From contig NC_091279.1 in assembly GCF_042100115.1 (NCBI RefSeq), forward strand, positions 744,001-808,000: a stretch of DNA of 64,000 nucleotides, in the 5' to 3' direction. The notes under the pieces are model-generated. The model had not been told where the DNA came from. It did not search any database and saw nothing but the letters and a program-made list of their open reading frames with translations. This document shows positions 46,850 to 57,318 of this stretch, in pieces; the stretch's first letter is position 1; every line of letters starts with the position of its first letter. Source of the stretch: Alternaria dauci (lineage: Eukaryota > Ascomycota > Dothideomycetes > Pleosporales > Pleosporaceae). A program made the translations under genes and the position numbers.

Positions 46850-47818
46850 CTAGTTATTCTTTCCGGCTTGTCGCCTGACGTCTTGATCGTATCGATGTTG
46901 TATCGCAATATCCCACATAGCATCCCAATCCGCACATCGGTGCGATGTCCCCCAACCGTTGAAACCAAACTCATCCGGAACAACGGAGTGCTCCAAAGAC
47001 AAATCTCCTGCGCACATGACAGCCTTGGGACGTTGTGTCAGCACCCTGCACTCGCTTGGTGCATGAAGAGGCGGATCATCTTACCTGGCGAAGGTAGTCA
47101 AAGCAGTGGTTCACATGCGACTCCGGCGCAAAGACATCCCTTCTTTGTATGCCACCGGTCGTCTCGTTGATGAAGCCTTCCAGTATTCCGAGCCGCAAAC
47201 GAATCGAGTTCTTTCGTTGTCAGCGAATGGACGTTGTCGCTACTGCGCGAGACTGACCAGGCAGTGCAGTTGGTGGAACATGGACATTGAATATACTTCC
47301 TTGCTAGAGACGTTTCGATCCTTGTAGCTTACGGGTAGCTGGTACCTTTGCGGGTTGGCTATAGAGACGATGCCCCCGTCATCTACGAGTTTCTAGTCAG
47401 TCGTTCCACTGATGTTCATGCCATGGGAATAATACTGGGCATCAGAGCCGACCATGCGGACTCCCCTGCATCTTTGGCCGTATAGTGAAATCTTGGGCTT
47501 GGATCGAAAGTAATCATGCGGGACGGCACTGGACTCCTCGGTCAGTACATCATACCACGATACCTTCATGTGTTTTCAATGTATACCTGGAGGAAATGGC
47601 AATGGGTTTGCAGCATGGTTCCCATAAGTCGAGGACTTCTGTCCCAACACCCAAGCAAGTATGGCTGACGTTGCTATCCATAGAACAAGAGAAGCAACGA
47701 ATAGCTTCTTGTACGAAAAATACCTCGAGAAATCGTTCAGCGCTGGCTCAGATGGTTCTACCTTCTCGTATGAATTCTCCAGCGATGCGTCGTCGGATAG
47801 TCGAGCGTAGGCCATCAT
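46850..47818 (-). CDS. UstYa-family (DUF3328) oxidase-type protein, intact
   Basis: Not visible as one frame. Five exons (47818-47587, 47528-47436, 47382-47258, 47210-47085, 47023-46850) sum to 250 codons, giving 249 aa, typical for the family. A cytosolic N-terminus leads to one membrane helix (LFVASLVLWIATSAILAWVL). The luminal part holds ESAWSALMP followed by a Gly-rich turn, and the two defining HxxHC motifs: HQLHC at 145-149 and HVNHC at 182-186. The C-terminal CAGDLSLE and GWGTSHRC strands are also typical. UstYa proteins act in the secretory pathway on ribosomal peptides and other metabolites, catalysing oxidative cyclisation, hydroxylation or chlorination. No tyrosinase, kexin-like protease or second DUF3328 gene was seen in the window. 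The substrate is unknown. Confidence 0.88.
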
Positions 47819-48269
47819 TCACCTCTTCATCGACTTCTCGAACTTTGATCAAAGCTAGCTTGACTTTGAAGCGTCAATAACATACCATCGGCTCAACGAT
47901 CTGCTTATGTGCGTTTACTAGGCTCAATTGGATCTCAGCTGACACATTGGACGGCTTGTGTTCTTGTAAGCCGCCTTGCGCTAATGCATTTCTTAATTGC
48001 GTTCGTTTTAATCAGCACATCTCGCTTTCCAGGATTCCCGTATTCAGGCAACCAAGTACCATCAGCAATGATCACGAGCGGCTGTACCCGTCGATAGCCC
48101 AATTCTGGGGGCGGGCCGCGCCTTCTGCGTTATGTGGAATTTAGGCTATACTGATGCTGACTGTGGTAGCACTGCATTGTGCTACTGCGAGAAATAGTCA
48201 GATCAACTGGCATAAGGAGGCTGTGGGTGGGCAAAGCTTGTCAGACTTCATTCGTGGCGCTGACTAGTA

Positions 48270-48816
48270 CTATTCCAGTTCGTGATAGTTAACGACGCAC
48301 TCAGATACCGGATTTGGCTTGCGACATCTCTTCTGATACAGCGTTGAGTCTATCGAAGACGCTGTATCTATCTGGCCCTCTCGCCGTATATCTGGAAACC
48401 TACAATAGGTTATCCAAATATCGTTCTTTCGTAACACCGTTTTCAGAGTATGAAGAGCGGAGAGTCAATGGTGAAAGTAAAGCACATGGCGAACACTCAC
48501 AGAGCTACGATTTTGTGCTGCATCATCTGATGCTTCGAATATACGAAGTCCGGATAGAATGTCCACCAACCAGTCCTCTATGGCGTTGTATCGCTTGAAC
48601 ATTACATCTCTAGCTCCAACGATACTCTTCGAAGCATGACACACCAGTGACTTTTTGCTCTTCAGCTTATGGTATGCCTCCAGGCGGGCAGTCTATGGGT
48701 CGATCGGCATCATACTTCATTGCAGTAGCCAATGTCAGAAGGTAAACGCGTACAAGCCGAGCTTGGAAACGCTTGACCAATTCCCGTCTCATGCTACCAT
48801 GCACCTCCAGATGCAT
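48270..48816 (-). CDS. Possible three-exon helical protein, unrecognised
   Basis: Exons 48816-48754, 48692-48501 and 48425-48270 are all phase 0 with GT-AG borders (GTACGC...ATAG; GTGAGT...AAAG). Together they give 137 codons ending in TAG. The product is rich in charged amphipathic helices (for example MRRELVKRFQARL, then AYHKLKSKKSL and NAIEDWLVDILSGL), more ordered than random frames nearby. No family recognised. The first exon may be preceded by others near 48880. It could also be a decayed gene or chance. Confidence 0.3.
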
Positions 48817-49190
48817 GGCTACGCAATCCGGGGTCAGTATACGGCCGAGACTATTGATCTATCCGAGGATCCGCACCATGGAGCTCATTGTCTACGTATC
48901 ATATCGTGATCGGTTGTTGGTGTAGACAGCCACAATCAGCTAGAGAGAATGGTCTATCATTTATCATCGGACTAGCCAGTAAGCAGTAAAATTCATCAGC
49001 CATATGCATACAACTACTCTTGTTCTCGAAAGCACTCTTCATTTCAGCCTGGGGTCGACTCGCCGACGACCCGAACGCCTGAAGTATGTCTGCAGCGTCA
49101 GCAGGTGGGCCCTTTGACGGTATCACGGTCCGTCCTGGTATACCAAAATCTATGGACCACGAGGATGTGAGCCTCGAGGTCTTCAGTACA

Positions 49191-49198
49191 TATATAAA
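49191..49198 (+). promoter_or_regulatory. TATA box of the Cys-rich peptide gene
   Basis: TATATAAA, 107 bp before the ATG, followed by a CT-rich leader and a CACCACC start context. A strong core promoter by fungal standards. Confidence 0.65.
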
Positions 49199-49297
49199 CC
49201 ACCCTTTGGGCAATATGTCTCTTCACCAAGCCCAGAGCCTACTTCGTCTTCACTCTCAACCTACCATTATTCTTATAGAAACGTCCAGATCACCACC

Positions 49298-49525
49298 ATG
49301 CAGCTTACTACTGTCGCACTTCCTCTCATCGCCCTCTTCTCTTTTGCCAGCGCTGCTCCCAGTGAGCTTCTTGACCGCAGTCCTGCGCCAGTCTCGAACC
49401 TCATCCAGTACCCCGCGGAGCATAGTATCGAGATGATCAAGCGTGCCCATCTAGAGGCTCGATGCGACCCTGGCTGTCCTTGCAACTGGTGCGGTATGAC
49501 CATCTGCTGCCAGTGCAACTGCTAG
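49298..49525 (+). CDS. Secreted pro-peptide with a compact 8-Cys C-terminal core
   Basis: A single exon of 75 aa with three clear parts. A signal peptide spans residues 1 to about 19 (hydrophobic, ending FASA). A Cys-free pro-region of about 35 residues ends in a Kex2-type Lys-Arg at 48-49, with another Arg just before the core at 55. The last 20 residues hold eight Cys at 56, 60, 62, 65, 70, 71, 73 and 75 (C-x3-C-x-C-x2-C-x4-CC-x-C-x-C). The core could be a disulfide-knotted secreted peptide (effector-, antimicrobial- or toxin-like) or a secreted metal-binding peptide of metallothionein density. I know no family with this exact spacing. It sits 1.5 kb from an intact UstYa-type gene. Confidence 0.78.
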   Translation: MQLTTVALPLIALFSFASAAPSELLDRSPAPVSNLIQYPAEHSIEMIKRAHLEARCDPGCPCNWCGMTICCQCNC

Positions 49526-51858
49526 ACCTGGATATGACTCTACAATGGAAGTATGGTAGGTTCATCGCCGTTTGCTGGCGGTTTTACTTGGACTGACAAG
49601 TTATTCATAGGTCGTAAGCACTACTAGCGGACTCTTTCCCGAGAAATTAGAAACTGGTCTCTGCAAACAAGCACACTTACTGTGACGGAGCTATATGGCG
49701 CGTGGGGTCTGAAGAGATAATGGCCAGTCACTCATGTGCTTGTCCTTGGCAATCCAGTTGTTGAAACTTCTTCCACCTCCTCTACGCGTTTGCGCATGCT
49801 TTCAGTGCCCATCTTTCTTCAATTTTTACAAGGGGTTTGCCGAGGTTTCGTGGATATACATTTCCTGGTGGGTGCTTCTAGCTGTCAGATGTTCAGGCAA
49901 ACCTTACAGTCACGCGCACCGTATGGGGCTGAAAGAGCTAGGTAATGCTGTAGAGAACCACTTTTCATGAGTTGTCTTTCACCTGCATGGGTCCCTACAG
50001 TTGTGACTTGGCCTCGGAAACGATTGATTTCAAGGGTGATTACATATCAAATTTGGCGTCTAGCAAACGATGTGGTTCCTTCTATCCCAACTTAGGAAGG
50101 CGGCCATTTCAGGGGCCAAGATCACCACGAAAGAATCAAGGACGTCAGGACTCGGGAGTGGCTGCAGATGGCCACGAAATCGACTCTTCTTTGCTGTAGC
50201 AATTCGATCACGCGAACTCCGAAGCCTTGACGCTACTTTGGTCCCATCGAAACGTTGTGTTCGTGGGCTGGTCTATAATGCCCATGTACGGCAACACGTG
50301 ATGCATGCCTTCACGTTTCCAAGCACGCGTGGAGAAGACTCGATTAAGCTCCAGAGTCAATGCCTAGTGCCCGTTCATGCGCAGCCGATGACGTCCGCCG
50401 TGGCATTACACGTGGTTCGGTGCGGTGCAGGAATCGCGCATCAGGAACTAAGTGACAGCTACATGCCCGAACTTACATAACCTTGTAAGGCGCGAAACTT
50501 GTGGGCCTCCCGGGATTTTCCAAGGTTTGCATTGCTCGACGCACGTGCATTGTGGCGTCGATTGGGCTAGCGCAATATTAATCTGTACGACACGTCACTG
50601 TCAGTCATCAACAGCCACCACTTCCAGCACTTTGGACGCGTTCGATGAACAACACAACGACTGCCAGCGCAGAGCAGGAGAAGATGGAGGGTGTGCTAAC
50701 CCCGCCTTGAGCCTCGTTGTGTAGATCAAATCAGGTGCGCCTTCCGCTTCAAGCGCCCAGAAGCGAATACCGAACAAGTGCCGCGTCGAAGAGTTGGCTA
50801 GCGTTGAGCGCGTCGGAGGGTTTGCGAGTTCACCAAACCCATGGCCATAGCACGAGCGATTCAGGAACCGGACAGCCTGCAGAAATTCGATGTGATATGG
50901 GCTGCATTCAATGCACGAACCTGGAGATCGCAGGGCTGAGCAGTTCACGCCAGGAACACATTGATTGATATTGACACGCCGCTCCACGCAATCGCGTATG
51001 CCACCTCACTCGTGTGGGTCCCATTGGAACCGTGAACTGCCCTGATCCATCCCACGTTCCTTCGCTTAACGTTGCATTGCTGCGTATGCGACCTTTGCAG
51101 CTTCAGCACATGGAGGAGCATGGTGTCTAAGATGACGCGCTTTCAGATGGCATCTATACGGTACGGAAACGGCACGGCCCTTTGTCCATCTAACCGCAAG
51201 CGGGCCGAACGCCGATGGAACTATGGGCCAATCTGCGAGACACATCTGGCACTGCATCGGCCTTGAGAAACTAGCATGGCAGCATTTCTCGTCGTCCTTC
51301 AGTGCCAGCACATCGCTTGAACCAAGCTTAACAAGGTAAACATACTCAACACCAAAATTTATCCGTATCAGCTCATTGGTCTCTCCATCCCAAACTTGTG
51401 GTGCCGAAACCACGCAACAATCCGTCATAGTGTCTGAATCGGGTTCTGGCGGTCGTTAATTTCTGCCTTGCCGCGTTCTGTTCTCGCTACCCCCGCAGTT
51501 GCTCGCTCAATGGTGTTTCTGCCGGCCAATTATGGCGGAAGGAGAGCTGCCAACGCAGCATAGCATCAGCTTCATGCTTTGTTCCCAAGCACATATGTGG
51601 TACGGCGGCTGCAGGCTGAATCTTTTCGAGACAGTCGTGTGGCAAAAGCGCTGGCCGGTTCCTACAGGATACCGAAAGTGAGGCTCTGATGGTCATGTCC
51701 GACTATAAACAGACAAGGAAATATGCTAGAGCAAGTGTTCTTCTCAGCCTTCGCACACACAGTTGATCATCCAAATCCCCACTCGCAAGGCACTACCCCA
51801 CTCCAGGCTCCTCGACAGCATCGCATTTTCACCGTCTCCCACAAACCCATTTCGCACA
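49526..51858. other. 2.3-kb gene-poor stretch
   Basis: Frames up to 136 codons with no domain features. One minus-strand frame at 51066-51428 (120 codons) has a fairly protein-like first half but no known motif. Nothing called. Confidence 0.4.
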
Positions 51859-52268
51859 ATGTCAGCACCGGAGAGTTACGTCCAGAAGCTTCAGCGTGCG
51901 CAATCCACTGCTCTCGTAGCTGCCCAGCTAAACGTCTCCAGATTACTGCGCCACGAACCAGATCGCCCAACCTCAGTTCCAGGATTACTCCGACCCACGA
52001 GGTATGTAGCCACCCGCCCTCTACATGATGCCCCACCACTCTTATCTCCCACTGACTCTGATGCCCAGGTATCCGGACGGCCTGGTCGAGCAGTGTCTTC
52101 ATCAATGGCCGCGAGTACCGAGCGCACCTCTGGCGAGACTACCGCTACCTCGAACAGTCCCGAGAAGAAGCCGCCGAGATCGCTTGGAAGGCGCTCAGTT
52201 CCGCTCCACCTCCTGCGAACGCAGCGCAGCGAACGCAATTCGCCGGCACTTATACCACTTCCCGATAA
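51859..52268 (+). CDS. Small two-exon protein, unrecognised
   Basis: Exons 51859-52001 and 52094-52268 join in frame (donor GTATGT, acceptor GAGCAG) to give 105 aa. The second exon encodes VFINGREYRAHLWRDYRYLEQ and an Ala/Glu-rich helix. This is much more protein-like than the unspliced frame, which turns into Ser/Pro/Arg-rich sequence. No signal peptide or membrane helix. No family recognised; it may be a small nuclear- or mitochondrial-encoded-complex subunit, but nothing shows it. Confidence 0.55.
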
Positions 52269-54461
52269 CTCTTCGATCGGCCCAGTATAAAACACCAACA
52301 ACACTCAGAGGTAACGGGCACATTGGGCTGCGCTTTTAACCAAAGGGTACTTCTCCTGGAGCCCTTTGGTCTAAAACGTACTCGTCCTATGTGCTTGTCG
52401 CGCCCCTTATCGTCCGACTTACTTTTGCTGCGACCTATCTTCTTCCGATAGCTGGTTCTATACCCTTTTCTCTTTTGTATCAGGCCTCTTCTGTTCTCCA
52501 GCACCGTCATCCTCACAAGTTGTATACCACTTTGCACGTACAACACTGTGCCTGGCATGGCTTCCGACCGTCCCGCTCGTTGTTTGGTACGAGAATATCG
52601 TCTCTTCTTTCGTTGGAGGTTTTTATGCATTTTCAGTACCTGATAAGTGGGGTTTGGGGGCATCTGGTAGTTGGGTAGCGACTTCAACCTGCCTGTCTCG
52701 CACCTTACTTCCTCTGCCCCTTCAGAAACAGATGTAACTACACACTATCATTTAGCGAACATCTAACATCTGCTCCATGTCATCATGCTAGCCTCCGTCA
52801 TAGTGCCGTCGTTGCTAACAAAAATAACTTGTTTCCGAGCGACTTGCGATATGCAACCCAGGCAGCCACTGCCTGTTCCAAGCACAATCAAGCGCTCTGA
52901 GACTGCTAAACAGGGACGACCGATATCCCCCTCGACTCTTATGACTGCATGCATCAAGCACCCTGCTCCGAGCGGTCTACTGGCTTTGATTACTTCCTAC
53001 GTTGCCATTAACACCCGAGCTAAACTTTTGACAGCTGCTTAGAATGGTCACCATTGATGCAACATTCAAGTTTCGCCGGCATATACTACACCGGTACATT
53101 CGAAAGCAGCCTAATCTCTTGACGATGTGTACCGATGACAATCATCCTAATCAGTCTACCCTCTTCTAACTTCAACCGTTACGATGTCTGTGGCCACCAA
53201 CATTTCACCCTACCAGTATGTCAATAGTAGTATAGTCCAAGTGTCAGATAACACTTTAACGTAAAGCAACCACTTTCAAAGGAGCTGAACCCCTGCTTGT
53301 TACATTTTCAATCGACGTATCGCACTTTTTCGTCGAACAGCCTCCTATATTAGCATTGAACAGGGACATAAACACATACTCTATCTTGCCACTCATATTC
53401 TCGAGGTCTGATTCAATCTTGCTCCGGGTGAGAACATGAAATGGGGGGTAGTTGCTGGGCTGATTCGTGTCAAAATAATGTTCATGTGCAGAAGTGACCT
53501 TGGGGCAAGCAAGTAATACGAACTGTCTTTTTACCATCTGCCCCTTGATTTTGCACCGTGTTACCACTTTGAGAACAGCATTTTCTAGCTAGCAGAAGCC
53601 CGTGGCTCGACAATTTATCAGAGATGTGAATCACAGTCGACGACAGAAAACGCAGCCAACACCGAAACGCCACTATAGTGTACTTGCGGATAACTTCAGC
53701 CTCAAACGTAAGGATCATTCGGAACTCAGACATTCCAAGCGCCAGGCCGCAACATGCGACACCTTCTCGGTCTGATCCCCTTCCGCTGCATTCATGCCGT
53801 CGGCGATCATCTTGGCAGCCCACAAACACCCTATTGGCTCACTTGCAGCTTTCTAACGGTCCGGAAACCTGAGATGTGTTGAGGCAGAAAGTCTGGGGAG
53901 GCTGAGCGTGGGGTGGCTGAGGCTGGGGGACGCTGATAGGTTCGCTTACCAGTGCGACGCCTTCTCTCCTCCTCTCTTACCATTGCTTCCTAGCAATCTC
54001 TTACTACGAATCGAGAAAACGCATAATGTTCTTGATATCTGCGTTTCTAAACCACTGGCGTGATGATCGGCTTTCAAGCTCCATTGGTAAACGGAAATCG
54101 ACACGAAACGGCGGTAGCCGGCATCATGGCTACCTAAATATTGCTCAAAACATGCTTCACGCTGTGTCGCCTCATCGCCATACGGACGTGGTTACCCATT
54201 GGGGTGTAAACGAGGCAACAGTGACTTTTTTCGTTTTGAGTTGGCGCCTACCTTTCCTGTGCTAAGTTCAGGATTCCATTCCTGCGGTCGAAATGGACAT
54301 GTATAGAGTCGTCCACTGGATGCTGGTGTGCATCATCAACATCAAGGCGACTGAGATATCTATTATACACCTGACAGTTAATCATACTTCCTAGTGAGGA
54401 TCCCCACAATTTTACTTGATATACCACATACTCCACCGAAACAACAAGACCGTTACGCAAG
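52269..54461. other. 2.2-kb gene-poor stretch
   Basis: Only short, overlapping frames without features. The right end holds the promoter of the BAS-like gene. Confidence 0.45.
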
Positions 54462-55051
54462 ATGGCGCCAATCTTCAAGCTTCTTACTCTTCTCAACCGT
54501 AAGATCCATCTACCGAATCATGTCCATTCCCACTGACTCCCTTGACAGTATTCCTCTATGCCGCAGCTCAGGGCAACCAATTCATCACAGGCGAGTGTGC
54601 ATCAGATGCCGAATGTGCCTCGGGCTGCTGTGGCTTCACATCAGGAAAGTGCGCAGCACCATTCGTAGCGAACGAGCGTGGAGAGGGATGCGGCTTTGGC
54701 GACGCGCAACCAAACAACAATGCTCTGAACGGCGTAAATGGCAATGCCAGTGCCGATGCGCAGCCAGATGCGGCTGTCCCTGCTACACCTCCTGCGAACA
54801 GTGACGTGGGGGCTGACGCTGGAGCGGGAGATGCAGCACCAGCCGGCACTCAATTCATCACTGGTGTTTGTACATCGGACGCTGACTGCGCTTCGGCTTG
54901 TTGTGGGTTCAACAGTGGGAAGTGCGCGGGTCCGGTTGTTGCCCAAGAGAGGGATGGAGGATGTGGATTTGGGGATGCGCAACCCAACGATAACGCAGCA
55001 AAGGCATTGCAGGGACGGAGGTTGGGAAGGAGAGGTGCTGCGTACATGTGA
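54462..55051 (+). CDS. BAS-like secreted Cys-rich protein with duplicated domain
   Basis: Exons 54462-54498 and 54549-55051 give 180 codons, 179 aa. Residues 1 to about 19 are a signal peptide. Two copies of a six-Cys domain follow, at about 21-72 and 112-163, offset by exactly 91 residues. Cys lie at 29, 35, 39, 40, 47, 60 and at 120, 126, 130, 131, 138, 151: identical spacing. Each copy has FITG, a DAxCASxCCGF core, GKCA, an ER-G-GCGFGDAQPN segment and a short helix. The linker is Ala/Asp/Pro-rich. The domain resembles biotrophy-associated secreted proteins of plant-pathogenic fungi, as I recall them; those are usually single-domain. Probably apoplastic and effector-like. The C-terminus is basic (RRLGRR). 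Confidence 0.8.
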
Positions 55052-56703
55052 GGAGGTCTGATTAATATGGTTGCACTGGGATCGATCATTTTTGTCGACT
55101 GGCTCGGCATATGCGACTCGAATGACTTGTGTGGATTATTGCGAGAACACAATTTGTGGCAGAGAAATAATTTTAAATGTCTACATGAAAAGCACATCAT
55201 CAATGAATATGAATTTGGTGTATCGTTACTTTCAAATTCGCAGCCTAGTATTTGGATGTGATCTTTCGTAGTCGTCCAGTCTGTCATTTCTACGACATCA
55301 TCACGCATATTGGATGTGCATTATTGATTGTTGAATCAGGCAGATACAAGACAACCGTCTTTCTTGTCAAAGTGACGATAGTATTACGACATTCCGTAAC
55401 ACATACGCTTGACATTAAGCTAGTTTAACGAAGAAAGATAGATCGACGCACAGAGACTCTGCTTTTGCCTTTCAAAAGCACATTTCTACAGTTTCCAGGC
55501 TCTTTGACCCTCAGCCTCAAATTTCTCAAAAGCAATGCTAATCAAGGGATGGTCCGGGAAACATTGTAATTCTACGCGAAACCATGACCTCGAAATAGCA
55601 GCAGCATCCGGAAAACAAACATGGTTCACGCCATGTGTTGAGCGAAACCCGAGAAGAAGTAAAGACATGATTCAAAACACGTTGGAGAAGAAGAAAAGAG
55701 CGTTGCGCTCGACCTTATTGAGGTATTGGAAAAGACAAACCACCCCCCTTCTTCCGTGTATCGCCCATCCGTTGTCCGAGTATTTATTCGGGAGCAGGGT
55801 GTTGGCATCTAGCGCAACAAGGGAACATGCAGCTAGAGTCGATTGGGAGCACGTTGGTAGCTGACGATGTGTTTCAGTAAAGGCAACACGGATAACCGGT
55901 ATGGTAATCTGAGGTACGCACCCGGCTTACCCGCTGGAGAGCCGTGCTACCGGTAGTGTGTAAGACGAATACGCGTATCGACGAGTAAGCTTTGGCGTTG
56001 TAGGCTTCTCCTTGTTCCGTACATCCAACAGAGGGATCGAATACGCAGAGGACAAAAATAGCACCTGACTGACTTTTGGTCTTGCGGGTATACGTAGTCT
56101 AGTGCGACCAATGACACCCTGACGAGGATCAAGCTGGGCAGATATTTGTAGGTTGTACGAGTCTATCGTACATGTCATCTCGAAAGTCTTGAACACTGAA
56201 CAAGGTCTAGCAGTTCATGTCAGCATAGACACACATGCGACAGATGGTGAAAGACGATGTAGTGTGCAAGAAGCAGCCTCACAACAGAGACAAAGCTCGA
56301 TTCTCTTCTCGTGTAGCATACCCAGACAGGTGTACGCGCCTAACATATATAACGCCCATTCGCACTCCAGAGCTCCCATGCATATATAGAATGCGACCCA
56401 GTAGAAAAGCCCCCATGTGTACGCCAAACCCCCCGAGTGATGTAGAAAGACTCGATGCCGTGATACACAGAAAAGGCGGCAGAGTGATATGCACAGTATC
56501 ACGCAGAAAAACAATAGAACAGATGAAAAGGGATATCGAGAAAGGATGTTGTCCGAAGCGAAGTATGCCGAAGTCGTGAGTGTGTGTGTGTGTGCGTGCG
56601 GTTGGGAGAGACGGGTGGTGGTTCTGGTCAGGGGTCAGTTACTGGAATGAGATGAAAGGGTGGTGCAAGTCACGTACAGTTGCTTTGCTCCAGTAGCTAC
56701 ACC
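55052..56703. other. 1.65-kb gene-poor stretch with a (GT)n run
   Basis: A GT-rich microsatellite at 56581-56598. No convincing frame on either strand. Confidence 0.45.
56581..56598. repeat. (GT)n microsatellite
   Basis: Short TG dinucleotide run with one interruption, 3' of the single-pass membrane protein gene. Confidence 0.85.
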
Positions 56704-57318
56704 TCAATGTCCGTCGCCATGGGGAATCTCCTTGGATTTGCCATCGCCTGCCCAGACACCACCACCAACAGCCCTCGAGATGCCGACACCGAGCCCAACG
56801 GCGGCACCTATTACGAGGAGAGCGATGATGATCTTAGCCCACATTCTCTGCGTGTTGGTCAAGTTGCGGAAGAAGGCACAGCCACGCTTGCGCTGGTACG
56901 ACTTCCGCTTGTCCAGGACAGCCTGCCTTGTGGGCCACATTGTGCACTCCTTGACGCGGCCATCGACCGAGTGTTTGGATGGCTGCTGTGTCGAGGCGAC
57001 CGAGAGGGGGACGCCGCCCTCGAGGTCGTGCTCGTGGACAGCGACGCCGAGGTTGGTCTTGCTCTGGGGCGCGCTCTCGTTGACCGAGTGACGCGTCTCG
57101 CGGAGGGCCTCCGGATGCTTGTAAAAGGCCGAGTATGGGTTGGAGGGGTCGGCTGCCCACTCTTTCTTGGCGGCTTCGGCGCCAGCGGTGGCAGACGACA
57201 TGGTTGAGTCGTTGGAGGGCGGCGAGCGGAGGGGTTGCGAAGGCGTGGTTAATGGGCTGGGAGCGCGCAGCACGCTGGCACCAAAGGTGACGGGCTCGTG
57301 CTTCTCGTTTGCTGCCAT
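56704..57318 (-). CDS. Single-pass membrane protein, function unknown
   Basis: A single exon, 204 aa, ATG 57318. A polar, Pro/Ser-rich N-terminal 140 residues is followed by a basic stretch (KRKSYQRKRGC) and one strong membrane helix (IIIALLVIGAAVGLGVGI) near residues 165-183, then a Gly-rich polar tail. The positive-inside rule puts the long N-terminus in the cytosol (type II-like orientation). No domain known to me. The GC-rich upstream region is typical of an expressed gene. A second overlapping frame on the same strand (57628-56834) is Arg/Pro-rich and looks like a shadow. Confidence 0.7.
   Translation of the reverse strand: MAANEKHEPVTFGASVLRAPSPLTTPSQPLRSPPSNDSTMSSATAGAEAAKKEWAADPSNPYSAFYKHPEALRETRHSVNESAPQSKTNLGVAVHEHDLEGGVPLSVASTQQPSKHSVDGRVKECTMWPTRQAVLDKRKSYQRKRGCAFFRNLTNTQRMWAKIIIALLVIGAAVGLGVGISRAVGGGVWAGDGKSKEIPHGDGH

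Larger units (their letters stand above)
47819..49297. other. Accessory spacer around the UstYa and Cys-rich peptide genes
   Basis: Apart from the possible three-exon gene at 48270-48816, nothing convincing. Its right end is the promoter of the Cys-rich peptide gene. Confidence 0.4.
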
